This document shows, piece after piece, positions 1 to 6,122 of a stretch of 11,652 bases of DNA (within the stretch, counting starts at the first letter, position 1; every line of letters starts with the position of its first letter). Both the position numbers and the translations under genes were made by a program. The stretch comes from CAZADA01 sp964636945 (GTDB taxonomy: Bacteria; Pseudomonadota; Alphaproteobacteria; Caulobacterales; Maricaulaceae). A model generated the notes under the pieces. The model did no database searches, was not told the origin of the DNA, and saw only the letters and a list, made by a program, of their open reading frames with translations. The stretch lies in assembly GCA_964636945.1 (NCBI GenBank), contig CAZWVH010000080.1:1-11652 (forward strand). Direction: 5' to 3'.

Positions 1-612
1 CTAAAGCTTTTCGACTTGCTCGTACTCCAGCTCCACCGGCGTGGCGCGACCGAAAATGGACACCGTGACTTTGAGGCGCGCACGCTCCTCGTCCACCTCT
101 TCCACGGCGCCTTCAAAGGACTGGAACGGTCCGTCGAGCACTTTGACCTTCTCGCCCACTTCAAAGGTGATGGCCGGACGGGCGCGCTCCGCCCCCTCCT
201 CTGCGCGTCCAAGCGTGGCGCGCACTTCACGATCGGATACCGGAGACGGCTTCTTGCCGTGATCTGCGCCGAGAAACCCGGTTACCTTCGGTGTATTTTT
301 GACCAAGTGATACGCGTCGTCAGTCAGGCGCATTTTGACCAGCACATAACCAGGGAAAAATGTCTTCTCCACATTGGTTTTCTTGCCGCGCCTGACCTCC
401 ACCACCTCTTCTGTGGGCACTTCAATTTCTTCGAAATGGTCTTCCAGTCCGCGGCTTTGCGCTTCGGCCCGAATGGCTTCCGCCACCTTTTTCTCAAAGT
501 TGGAATAGGCGTGAACGATGTACCACTTTGCTTCCGGCAAATCACGAATTGGCGCAGATTTCGCCTTGGCGTCTGGTTCGCTGGAGTCCTGGTCGGTCGT
601 TGTATCGCTCAT
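1..612 (-). CDS. nusG: Transcription termination/antitermination factor NusG
   Basis: NusG binds RNA polymerase at the clamp helices, suppresses pausing, and links polymerase to Rho or to ribosomal protein S10. The 203-residue product has an NGN domain from about residue 29 (KWYIVHAYSNFEKKVAEAI) to about 140, including the conserved FFPGYVLVKM segment. A KOW domain follows at about 150-200 (FEVGEKVKVLDGPF, then GRATPVELEYEQVEKL at the end). A polar, acidic leader of roughly 27 residues precedes the NGN domain, longer than the few residues of the Escherichia coli protein. The ATG overlaps the secE stop by one base (TAATG), which suggests translational coupling. A purine-rich GAGAGGG lies upstream as a possible ribosome binding site. 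The stop is complete at the window edge; rplK would be the usual next gene but is not visible. Confidence 0.97.
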   Translation of the reverse strand: MSDTTTDQDSSEPDAKAKSAPIRDLPEAKWYIVHAYSNFEKKVAEAIRAEAQSRGLEDHFEEIEVPTEEVVEVRRGKKTNVEKTFFPGYVLVKMRLTDDAYHLVKNTPKVTGFLGADHGKKPSPVSDREVRATLGRAEEGAERARPAITFEVGEKVKVLDGPFQSFEGAVEEVDEERARLKVTVSIFGRATPVELEYEQVEKL

Positions 613-866
613 TAGCGCACCCTCTCACCCGTCCAGCACTCGATGATATTGCCAAGGCTATTGGGGTCAAATGTCACCACGGAGCAAACAGCGCGGGCCG
701 CAAAAAAATCGACGATGAAAAAGAAGATCGCCATTAAGGTTACGAACGCCAGGACAAACAGGGTTGTGACCAACACTTCCTGACGAGGCGTCCACGTCAC
801 CTTTCGCCCTTCTTGGCGCACTTCGCGCAAGAAGCGAATAGGATTGGTCGACTTGCTGTCTGCCAT
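612..866 (-). CDS. secE: Preprotein translocase subunit SecE
   Basis: SecE is the small clamp subunit of the SecYEG inner-membrane translocon. The product has 84 residues. Residues about 9-30 form the amphipathic cytoplasmic helix with the family hallmark (FLREVRQEGRKVTWTPRQEV). One transmembrane segment follows (VTTLFVLAFVTLMAIFFFIV). Single-TM SecE proteins usually end shortly after this helix; here about 30 more residues follow (from DFFAARAVCSVV to WTGERVR), with two cysteines and little resemblance to the usual tail. That tail begins at a run of seven T on the coding strand. The ATG has a good ribosome binding site, GGAG with a six-base spacer. It is the first gene of a secE-nusG operon. 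Identity is secure from the N-terminal motif, the TM helix and linkage to nusG; only the C-terminus is odd. Confidence 0.93.
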   Translation of the reverse strand: MADSKSTNPIRFLREVRQEGRKVTWTPRQEVLVTTLFVLAFVTLMAIFFFIVDFFAARAVCSVVTFDPNSLGNIIECWTGERVR

Positions 867-907
867 AACAGGCTCCGTGTTTGCGCCGGGTTGGTTGCGC
901 GACTTTA

Positions 908-936
908 ACTGTATCCAATTTCGGGGATTTTGTCAG
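908..936 (-). promoter_or_regulatory. Probable sigma-70 promoter of secE-nusG
   Basis: On the minus strand, CTGACA (936-931) matches the -35 consensus at five of six positions. After exactly 17 bases comes TACAGT (913-908), which matches the -10 consensus at four of six. Transcription would start near 900, giving a leader of roughly 35 bases before the secE ATG. Spacing and position are what a promoter for this operon should have. The -35 hexamer lies inside the left arm of the inverted repeat at 931-987. Assignment is by eye only. Confidence 0.55.
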
Positions 937-1010
937 ATATGGGCCAAGGCGGCGATGGACACAAGCCCAAATGCCCTATGTCTGACAGAAACATCCATGG
1001 TATGGGCCAA
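931..1010. repeat. Imperfect inverted repeat plus 10-base direct repeat between secE and the SDR gene
   Basis: The left arm at 931-944 (TGTCAGATATGGGC) is matched by the reverse complement of 973-987 (TGTCAGACATAGGGC). The first seven bases are identical and the rest differ by one indel and one substitution; the arms are separated by 28 bases. In addition TATGGGCCAA occurs twice in direct orientation, at 938-947 and 1001-1010, 63 bases apart. The left arm overlaps the -35 box of the secE promoter. An operator for divergent control is possible, but no known regulator motif is recognised. Confidence 0.5.
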
Positions 1011-1019
1011 AACTTGACG

Positions 1020-1793
1020 ATGACCACTGACGTGCCGACCACCAATGCAGTCCTGGAGTCCTTTGGCGGCGCGCTTAACATTGCGGTGTTCGGCGCTCAT
1101 GGAGGGATTGGCCAGGCGTTCGTCAGCGCGCTGAGCGACCAGCCCCACGTCGCTCACCTGACCGCAATCTCACGCATCGCGCCCGATCTGCGCACCGATA
1201 CGATCCGAACCTTGACATTTGATCTGCGCGATGAAGCCTCGATCGCCGATGCGGCCGCGGCATTGGCCGCCAATGGCCCGCTTCATCTCGCCATCGTCGC
1301 CACGGGGGTTTTGCACGACGAGACGCATAGCCTTCGCCCGGAACGCAGCTGGCGTTCCCTCGACGCGGATTCGTTGCTGCACTCCTATCATATCAATGCA
1401 GTGGGACCGGCGCTCATTGCAAAGCACGTCCTGCCGCTTTTGGACAAGGAGCGAAAAGCAGGCTTTGCCGCTTTGTCGGCGCGCGTTGGCAGCATTGGCG
1501 ACAATCGCTTGGGCGGTTGGCACGCATACCGCGCCTCGAAGGCCGCTCTCAATCAAATCATTCGAACGCTCAGCGTCGAATTGGCTCGCAAGAACCCCAC
1601 GGCATTTTGTGTCGGTTTGCATCCGGGGACGGTGAACACAAACCTATCCCAACCGTTTCAAGCCAACGTGCCGGAGAAGAAGTTGTTCGACCCTGCATTT
1701 GCCGCCCACCAGATGTTGAGTGTGCTGAACGGACTAACGCATCGGGACAGCGGCCGCTGCTTTGCGTGGGACGGCCAACCCATACCGCCTTGA
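1020..1793 (+). CDS. SDR-family oxidoreductase, C-factor (CsgA)-like
   Basis: This is a classical-type short-chain dehydrogenase/reductase of about 257 residues, a cytoplasmic NAD(P)-binding Rossmann enzyme. The cofactor-binding glycine motif is in NIAVFGAHGGIGQAF near the N-terminus. A NAVGP segment follows at the usual central position. The active-site region contains the candidate serine in SARVGSIGDN and the YxxxK pair in YRASKAALNQ, followed by HPGTVNT. The SARVGSIGDNRLGGWHAYRA stretch is typical of the C-factor-like SDR subgroup; the substrate cannot be told from sequence. The start is uncertain. I chose ATG 1020 (MTTDV), about 18 residues before the Rossmann fold. The frame stays open upstream with in-frame ATGs at 939, 978 and 1002, but none has a clear ribosome binding site and that stretch carries the intergenic repeats. 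It is divergent from secE and 127 bases ahead of plsX. Confidence 0.85.
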   Translation: MTTDVPTTNAVLESFGGALNIAVFGAHGGIGQAFVSALSDQPHVAHLTAISRIAPDLRTDTIRTLTFDLRDEASIADAAAALAANGPLHLAIVATGVLHDETHSLRPERSWRSLDADSLLHSYHINAVGPALIAKHVLPLLDKERKAGFAALSARVGSIGDNRLGGWHAYRASKAALNQIIRTLSVELARKNPTAFCVGLHPGTVNTNLSQPFQANVPEKKLFDPAFAAHQMLSVLNGLTHRDSGRCFAWDGQPIPP

Positions 1794-1881
1794 TTCGGAC
1801 GTCAATTTTCGGCGCATTTCACCGTGGCTTCGGCTTGCGTCATTTTGCTTGTCGGGTATCGTCTGCGCAACTCTGCAACGG

Positions 1882-1914
1882 CCTGACACCCGGTCGTCGC
1901 GCACGACATCAGGA
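1882..1914 (+). promoter_or_regulatory. Hairpin in the plsX leader covering the ribosome binding site
   Basis: An outer stem CCTGA (1882-1886)/TCAGG (1909-1913) encloses an inner stem GTCGT (1893-1897)/ACGAC (1903-1907) with the loop CGCGC. The right outer arm runs into AGGAAG (1911-1916), the likely ribosome binding site of plsX, whose ATG is at 1921. If formed in the mRNA it would partly mask the site. The interior loop is asymmetric (six bases against one), so stability is modest. A functional role is inference. The rest of the 1794-1920 gap shows no other clear structure. Confidence 0.3.
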
Positions 1915-1920
1915 AGTCTT

Positions 1921-3006
1921 ATGGTGTTACCCGTCACGCTTTCCGTTGACGCCATGGGTGGCGATTTGGGGCCGCAAGCCGCCATTGGCGGTATCGCGCT
2001 CGCGCTGGAAACCCACGGTGACAAGGCCCAATTCATTCTCCACGGTGACGAGGCCGTGCTGGCCCCGCTTTTGGAAGCGGCGCCCTTGGTGGCTGAGCGT
2101 TCTCGCGTTGAGCATACCGACACCGTTGTCACCATGGACCAAAAGCCGTCTGAAGCGCTGCGCAGAGCCCGCGGGTCCAGCATGTGGAAAGCCGTTCAAG
2201 CTGTGAAGGACGGCAAGGCCTCGGTCGCGATATCCGCCGGAAACACGGGGGCGCTGATGGCCATTTCAAAGGTGCTGCTTCGCATGGCGCCCTATGCGCA
2301 TCGCCCGGCCATTGCCGCCAGCTGGCCAACTCCCGACTCTTCGTGCGTGGTGTTGGACGTGGGCGCGAATGTGAATGTTGAGGCGCGACAATTGGTGGAA
2401 TTCGCCATTATGGGCGAAGCGTTCTCGCGCGCGATCCATGGCCGCAAACGTCCCTCCGTCGGGCTCTTGAACGTGGGTCAAGAAGAACTCAAAGGCAATG
2501 ATGTGGTGCGCGCCGCCGACGCGCTTCTGCGCAATTCTGGTGTGGACATGAATTATGTCGGCTTCATCGAGGGCGACGATATCTCCAAAGGTACGGTGGA
2601 TGTGGTCGCCACCGATGGCTTCACGGGCAATGTGGCTCTTAAAACGGCCGAAGGCACCGCTCGCTTGCTCGCAGGGTGGATGCGCGAAGCGCTGACAAAC
2701 ACGATTGCAGCCAAAGCAGGCGCTGTGCTTGCAAAGGGATCGTTAGCGGGGCTAAAGGACCGCATGGATCCGCGACGGGTCAATGGCGGCGTCTTTCTCG
2801 GACTGAATGGCGTGGTGGTCAAAAGTCATGGCGGCGCCGATGAAATTGGGTTCGCCACCGCTTTGGGTATCGCAATTAACATGGCGCGTAGCCATTTCCT
2901 TCCTGAAGTGGAGGCGAATCTGGCCAAGTTTGCGCGCAATCAACCTAAGGAGGGCGACGCGGGCGACACGTTGGGTTCCGGCCTAACCACCGCGGAGACG
3001 TCATGA
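1921..3006 (+). CDS. plsX: Phosphate acyltransferase PlsX
   Basis: PlsX converts acyl-ACP and inorganic phosphate into acyl-phosphate, the acyl donor for PlsY in the first step of phosphatidic acid synthesis; it is a peripheral membrane enzyme. The 361-residue product carries the family hallmarks in order: LSVDAMGGDLGP at residues 7-18, VAISAGNTGALMAIS, CVVLDVGANVNVEARQLVEF, GLLNVGQEELKGND, GFIEGDDISKGTVDVVATDG and GVVVKSHGGADEIGF. The frame is open upstream to 1762, but conservation begins just after ATG 1921, which has AGGAAG at 1911-1916, so this start is preferred. Its stop overlaps the fabH start as ATGA at 3003-3006, so the two are translationally coupled. In many alphaproteobacteria a YceD/DUF177 gene, often with rpmF nearby, lies upstream; here that place is taken by the SDR gene. 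Confidence 0.97.
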   Translation: MVLPVTLSVDAMGGDLGPQAAIGGIALALETHGDKAQFILHGDEAVLAPLLEAAPLVAERSRVEHTDTVVTMDQKPSEALRRARGSSMWKAVQAVKDGKASVAISAGNTGALMAISKVLLRMAPYAHRPAIAASWPTPDSSCVVLDVGANVNVEARQLVEFAIMGEAFSRAIHGRKRPSVGLLNVGQEELKGNDVVRAADALLRNSGVDMNYVGFIEGDDISKGTVDVVATDGFTGNVALKTAEGTARLLAGWMREALTNTIAAKAGAVLAKGSLAGLKDRMDPRRVNGGVFLGLNGVVVKSHGGADEIGFATALGIAINMARSHFLPEVEANLAKFARNQPKEGDAGDTLGSGLTTAETS

Positions 3007-3980
3007 CTGCTTACCGCTCCACACTCGCCGGCGTTGGCGGGTACCTTCCCGATCGTATTTTGACCAATGACGAATTGGCTCAAATGGTCGAGACCAGCGA
3101 CGAATGGATCCAAGCGCGCACCGGTATTCGCAAGCGTCATATTGCCGCTGAAGGTGAAACAACGGCCGACATGGGCGCTGAGGCCGCACGGCGTGCTTTG
3201 GCTGATGCGCATTTGGCCCCGTCGGATATCGATCTGATCATTGTCGCCACGGCCACGCCTGATCGCACATTTCCCTCCACGGCGTCGTTAATTCAAGATC
3301 GACTTGAAGTGCGCAATGGCGCGGCTTTCGACGTGCAAGCGGTTTGCTCCGGGTTCATTTACGCGCTTGCCACTGCTGACCATTTTTTGGCGCGCGGCGC
3401 GGCCAAAAACGCCTTGGTGATCGGCTCGGAAACATTCTCCAGAATCCTGGATTGGAGTGACCGGGGCACATGCGTGTTGTTCGGTGATGGCGCTGGAGCA
3501 GTGGCGTTGAGCGCAAAGCCTTTGAACGGGGACGCATTCGCGCCAGGCGTGATCAGCACCTATTTGCGCAGCGATGGCCGCTATGCCGATCTTTTGTATG
3601 TGGATGGCGGCCCCTCTTCCACCCAACAGGTCGGCCATTTGCGGATGATCGGCAATCAGGTGTTCCGCCACGCAGTGGGCAAAATCTCCGACGCCATCGA
3701 ACAAGCCGCCCAATTGGCGGAGGTGTCGTTGGACGACATTGATTGGTTCGTGCCCCATCAGGCCAATCAGCGCATCTTGACCGCAGTGGGCGAGAAGCTC
3801 GGCATTCCAGACGAAAAAGTGATCGCCACCGTTGCCGAACACGGCAATACGTCCGCGGCGTCCGTACCCTTGGCTTTAGCATCAGGCATTGCTGACGGGC
3901 GCATAAAGCGCGGTGATCTGTTACTGATGGAGGCCCTTGGCGGCGGGCTGACATGGGGCGCGGCCTTGGCGCGCTACTAG
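3003..3980 (+). CDS. fabH: 3-oxoacyl-[ACP] synthase III (KAS III)
   Basis: FabH condenses acetyl-CoA (or another short acyl-CoA) with malonyl-ACP to start type II fatty acid synthesis. The product has 325 residues, the usual length. The complete Cys-His-Asn triad is visible: Cys115 in DVQAVCSGF, His252 in WFVPHQANQRI and Asn282 in EHGNTSAAS. Other typical segments are ETSDEWIQARTGIRKRH near residue 30, TPDRTFPSTA near 85, FGDGAGAV at 160-167 and the C-terminal EALGGGLTWGA. The start is set by the four-base ATGA overlap with plsX and by the conserved N-terminus. A 38-base gap separates it from ihfA, so plsX-fabH-ihfA probably forms one transcription unit. Substrate chain length cannot be read from sequence alone. 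Confidence 0.98.
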   Translation: MTAYRSTLAGVGGYLPDRILTNDELAQMVETSDEWIQARTGIRKRHIAAEGETTADMGAEAARRALADAHLAPSDIDLIIVATATPDRTFPSTASLIQDRLEVRNGAAFDVQAVCSGFIYALATADHFLARGAAKNALVIGSETFSRILDWSDRGTCVLFGDGAGAVALSAKPLNGDAFAPGVISTYLRSDGRYADLLYVDGGPSSTQQVGHLRMIGNQVFRHAVGKISDAIEQAAQLAEVSLDDIDWFVPHQANQRILTAVGEKLGIPDEKVIATVAEHGNTSAASVPLALASGIADGRIKRGDLLLMEALGGGLTWGAALARY

Positions 3981-4018
3981 TTGAACACCCAATCGTGACA
4001 ATGAGAGAGACACTTCAC

Positions 4019-4324
4019 ATGCCGGATGGAACGATTACGCGAGCTGACCTTGCCGACGCATTGAGCGCCGAGCTTGATGCGCCGCGCCCAGAGGCTTCTG
4101 ATATTGTCCAGACCATCTTATCTGTCATTAGCGAGGAACTGGCGAGCGGCAATGCGGTCAAGCTATCTGGCTTTGGGGCCTTTGAACCGCGTGACAAAAA
4201 TGCCCGCCTCGGCCGCAATCCAAAGACGGGCGAAGAAGTGCCCATCACGCCGCGGCGCGTGTTGGTGTTTAAGGCCTCACCGGTGCTCAAAGACCGCGTC
4301 GCCAATGGCGGAGGCAAAAAGTAA
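4019..4324 (+). CDS. ihfA: Integration host factor alpha subunit
   Basis: IhfA is one half of the IHF heterodimer, which bends DNA sharply at specific sites in replication, recombination and transcription. The 101-residue product is close to the 99 of Escherichia coli. An N-terminal helical dimerisation half (TRADLADALSAELDAPRPEA) precedes the beta-saddle segment VKLSGFGAFEPRDKNARLG. The family signature GRNPKTGEEVPI lies at residues 65-76, with the intercalating proline at 68, and the tail is lysine-rich. DKNxRxGRNPKTGE favours IhfA over HU or IhfB. I chose ATG 4019 (MPDGTITR) because the purine-rich GAGAGAG lies upstream; ATG 4001 would add six residues without a visible ribosome binding site. 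The merR-like gene that often follows ihfA in related bacteria is absent, and a tRNA gene comes next. Confidence 0.95.
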   Translation: MPDGTITRADLADALSAELDAPRPEASDIVQTILSVISEELASGNAVKLSGFGAFEPRDKNARLGRNPKTGEEVPITPRRVLVFKASPVLKDRVANGGGKK

Positions 4325-4387
4325 CAGGGCCTTCGGGTTTGCAGCCTTTCCAAACGGGACTGACGACGTTACACAAGCGGGCTTGGA

Positions 4388-4465
4388 CGGAGCGTGGCGC
4401 AGCCCGGTTAGCGCACTGGTCTGGGGGACCAGGGGTCGCAGGTTCAAATCCTGCCGCTCCGACCA
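4388..4465 (+). tRNA. tRNA-Pro, anticodon GGG
   Basis: A full cloverleaf can be folded by eye. The acceptor stem is CGGAGCG (4388-4394) with CGCTCCG (4455-4461), then A73 and an encoded CCA (4463-4465). The D stem is GCGC/GCGC. The anticodon stem is CTGGT (4416-4420) with ACCAG (4428-4432), around the loop CTGGGGG, so the anticodon at 4423-4425 is GGG, reading proline CCC (and CCU by wobble). The T stem GCAGG/CCTGC encloses the loop TTCAAAT. The C1-G72 acceptor pair is typical of bacterial tRNA-Pro. No duplicated 3' end is seen nearby, so there is no sign of an integrated element. Confidence 0.97.
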
Positions 4466-4482
4466 ACGCTCAAAAACACCCA

Positions 4483-5019
4483 TTACCCGGGGCCAAAGGG
4501 ATCGGGGAATTTCAGATTGGCGCGGACCAAGGTGTCAAAGGGTGTCGCCGTCAATAGCTCGTCCGCCTTTCGCATATATTGGGCGATGTCATCGGCCAAA
4601 TGCTTGGATTGCATTGGGACATTGCGCGCGATCGCAGCCGGCAATTCATCACCCTCTTCGCTTGATGCCAACGCCGCTTCATAAGCTTGTGCGCGGCCAT
4701 AGAACGCCTCGCCCATGGCGCGAATTTTCTTGCCCACTTGCGTATCGCCAACGCCCATTTCGCGCAACGCAGCGTCCAGATCATCGAACATGTGATCGAA
4801 CAGCGCTTGGCTCAGCGACTGGCCGGCCTCACCTTCCGCGCGCAATCGCCGGATCACCAGCACGACGTGCAAGGTGATCATGTCAAAACGTCCATCCTGG
4901 CTATCGATGACGCCAGCCTGAAAAAATGCAGCGTTTCGTGCTTGTTGTACGCAGGCGGCATATAGACTTTTGGCCTTGTCTGCTTCCCATCGCTTGCGGC
5001 CGAGCAGCCGTTGCAGCAT
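4483..5019 (-). CDS. Ubiquinol-cytochrome c chaperone family protein (Cbp3-like)
   Basis: Bacterial members of this family resemble mitochondrial Cbp3, which helps assemble cytochrome b of the bc1 complex. A matching role in the bacterial inner membrane is inferred from homology. The 178-residue product contains the family features QDGRFDMITLHVVLVIRRL (about residues 41-59), then FDHMFDDLDAALREMGVGD and KKIRAMGEAFYGR. No signal peptide or transmembrane helix is seen. The frame stays open upstream, but ATG 5019 (MLQRLLGRK) has a strong ribosome binding site, GGAG with a six-base spacer. An alternative ATG at 5043 adds eight residues without one. The gene is divergent from bamE, a pairing I recall from other alphaproteobacteria, and convergent with the tRNA. 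The protein ends in a proline-rich DPFGPG tail. Confidence 0.88.
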   Translation of the reverse strand: MLQRLLGRKRWEADKAKSLYAACVQQARNAAFFQAGVIDSQDGRFDMITLHVVLVIRRLRAEGEAGQSLSQALFDHMFDDLDAALREMGVGDTQVGKKIRAMGEAFYGRAQAYEAALASSEEGDELPAAIARNVPMQSKHLADDIAQYMRKADELLTATPFDTLVRANLKFPDPFGPG

Positions 5020-5099
5020 GTTAATCTCCAATTTGATACCCATGTTTTGAGCAGCGTCGCCCAATGAGACGCCATGACATGAAAGTATGGAGCTTGCCC

Positions 5100-5588
5100 A
5101 TGTCCTCAATGCGCTTCGCCGCATTCGCCGCCACGACCGCTGTTGTCGCCATGGCGTGCACACCAACCACACAGCGTCACGGTTATGTGCCCGAGACTGA
5201 ATCACTCACCGAAATTGTGGCCTACCAAGACACAGAGCAAAGCGTTTTGGCACGATTTGGCAATCCATCAACGCGCGGCACGTTTGAAGACAATGTCTGG
5301 TATTATGTCACTGATGTGCGCCGGCAGTTGGCGTATCTGCGTCCTGAATCAAGCGCGCGGTCCATCACCGCGGTCTATTTCGACGCAGACGGCATGGTTT
5401 CAGAAGTGCGCACCTTCGGCCTAGAAAACGGACGCGTGGTGAACATGGTCGATCGCAAAACACCCACGCGCGGGCGCGAACTGAGTGTGATCGAGCAATT
5501 GCTGGGCACCGTGGGCCGCTTGCCCACAGAACAGCTTGGCGATCAGCAGAACTTGCCGGGCGGCGCTGGCGGACCTGGACCGCAATAG
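5100..5588 (+). CDS. bamE: Outer membrane assembly lipoprotein BamE (SmpA/OmlA family)
   Basis: BamE is a small periplasm-facing lipoprotein of the BAM complex, which inserts beta-barrel proteins into the outer membrane. From ATG 5100 the product is 162 residues. A short signal sequence (MRFAAFAATTAVVAMAC) ends at Cys20, the likely lipidation site; the preceding AMA lacks the common Leu at -3, so the lipobox is weak. The SmpA/OmlA domain follows: ESLTEIVAYQDTEQSVLARF with GNPSTRGTF, then VWYYVTDVRRQLAYL and RSITAVYFDADGMVSEVRTF. The tail TPTRGRELSVIEQLLGTVGR is of the type I associate with alphaproteobacterial homologues, ending in a Gly/Pro-rich stretch. The start rests on GGAG at 5089-5092, seven bases before the ATG. 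In-frame ATGs at 5064 and 5079 would lengthen the signal peptide. Only six bases separate its stop from that of the convergent downstream gene. Confidence 0.9.
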   Translation: MSSMRFAAFAATTAVVAMACTPTTQRHGYVPETESLTEIVAYQDTEQSVLARFGNPSTRGTFEDNVWYYVTDVRRQLAYLRPESSARSITAVYFDADGMVSEVRTFGLENGRVVNMVDRKTPTRGRELSVIEQLLGTVGRLPTEQLGDQQNLPGGAGGPGPQ

Positions 5589-5610
5589 GGCGGTCTAATC
5601 TGTGACCGCC
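5578..5610. terminator. Alternative GC-rich hairpins at the convergent bamE/membrane-protein junction
   Basis: GACCGC (5578-5583) can pair with GCGGTC (5590-5595) around the loop AATAGG. Alternatively GGCGGTC (5589-5595) can pair with GACCGCC (5604-5610) around an eight-base loop. The two stems share the same middle arm, so they exclude each other. Both stop codons of the convergent genes lie in this segment. Neither strand has a clear T-run after the stem, so a classic intrinsic terminator is not proven; RNA end protection or weak bidirectional termination is possible. Confidence 0.4.
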
Positions 5611-6101
5611 AGGCCCATGGTCCACATTGTGTAGAGAAACAGCGTCGAAAATCCGAAAAAGCCGAGATAGAGAAGACGTCCGGCCCAATTCATCACAATG
5701 TATTTGTGGCGCAGCTCGCGTCGCAATCGATACATGTTCTCTTCCACGGACGCGTGATAGCGAAACCGGCGATAACTGAGCCCGTAAACACACAAGAACG
5801 CCGCTGCGAACAAAACTGTCAGGCAGGCGGAAAAGACCACCCGCTCGACCACGGTATTGAGCGCAAAAGCGGGGTTGTCCGACGCCACAAATAATGTGGC
5901 CGCCGCAATGATAATCCCGGAGAATATCAGCAATGCGCTCAGGATGGCGTTGTGACGCTCGGAGCGGCCGAGCAAATGCTCAATAACCCGAAGCTCATGT
6001 GACGTGGCGGAAAAGACAAAGTCGCGGCGCTTATATGTTGCCAGACGGCCAAGTTCAGCTTCGGTCAAACCGTTTGGAGAGTTCGGCGCGTCTTCGCCCA
6101 T
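5595..6101 (-). CDS. Uncharacterised three-TM membrane protein
   Basis: I do not recognise this 168-residue protein. Residues 1-50 are hydrophilic and probably cytoplasmic (GLTEAELGRLATYKRRDF, then a charged ELRVIEHLLGRSERHN). Three hydrophobic segments follow at about 52-73, 88-108 and 142-164. TM2 and TM3 are separated by a strongly basic, probably helical stretch (SYRRFRYHASVEENMYRLRR, with RHK after it). The protein ends three residues after the last helix. ATG 6101 is preferred; a GTG at 6110 adds three residues, and neither has a strong ribosome binding site. It sits between convergent bamE and the terminator-like hairpin after hppA, in the same direction as hppA. A soluble helical part followed by a few TM helices recalls several small signalling or effector membrane families, but no motif supports assigning one. 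Composition looks like its neighbours, so it is likely a real native gene. Confidence 0.75.
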   Translation of the reverse strand: MGEDAPNSPNGLTEAELGRLATYKRRDFVFSATSHELRVIEHLLGRSERHNAILSALLIFSGIIIAAATLFVASDNPAFALNTVVERVVFSACLTVLFAAAFLCVYGLSYRRFRYHASVEENMYRLRRELRHKYIVMNWAGRLLYLGFFGFSTLFLYTMWTMGLAVTD

Positions 6102-6122
6102 TCCCAACACCGATGAAAGTTG

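Noticed and set aside
1835..1862. TTGCGT-N16-TATCGT as a plsX promoter
   Set aside because: It matches the -35 consensus at only three positions, too weak to list without transcript data.
1517..2206. Plus-strand frame bridging the SDR gene and plsX
   Set aside because: It is a shadow frame of the two genes; its residues show no conserved motif and no start signal.
4277..4483. Minus-strand frame with ERQDLNLRPLVPQTSALTGL
   Set aside because: This is the well-known false protein made by translating the antisense of a tRNA gene; it lies across tRNA-Pro at 4388-4465.
4388..4483. tRNA-Pro 3' end as an integration (att) site
   Set aside because: No second copy of the tRNA 3' sequence, no integrase and no foreign-looking genes are present in the window.
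4074..4877. Plus-strand frame of 267 codons crossing ihfA, the tRNA and the Cbp3-like gene
   Set aside because: It overlaps three well-supported genes in another frame or strand, and its Arg/Pro-rich product has no domain features.
5020..5205. N-terminal extension of the Cbp3-like protein up to 5205
   Set aside because: It would overlap the start of bamE on the other strand, is Arg/Trp-rich without family features, and the strong ribosome binding site lies just before 5019.
5595..6101. Three-TM protein as a cyclic-nucleotide or SLATT-type defence effector
   Set aside because: Only the general shape fits; no cyclase, sensor or other defence gene is adjacent, and the neighbours are housekeeping genes.
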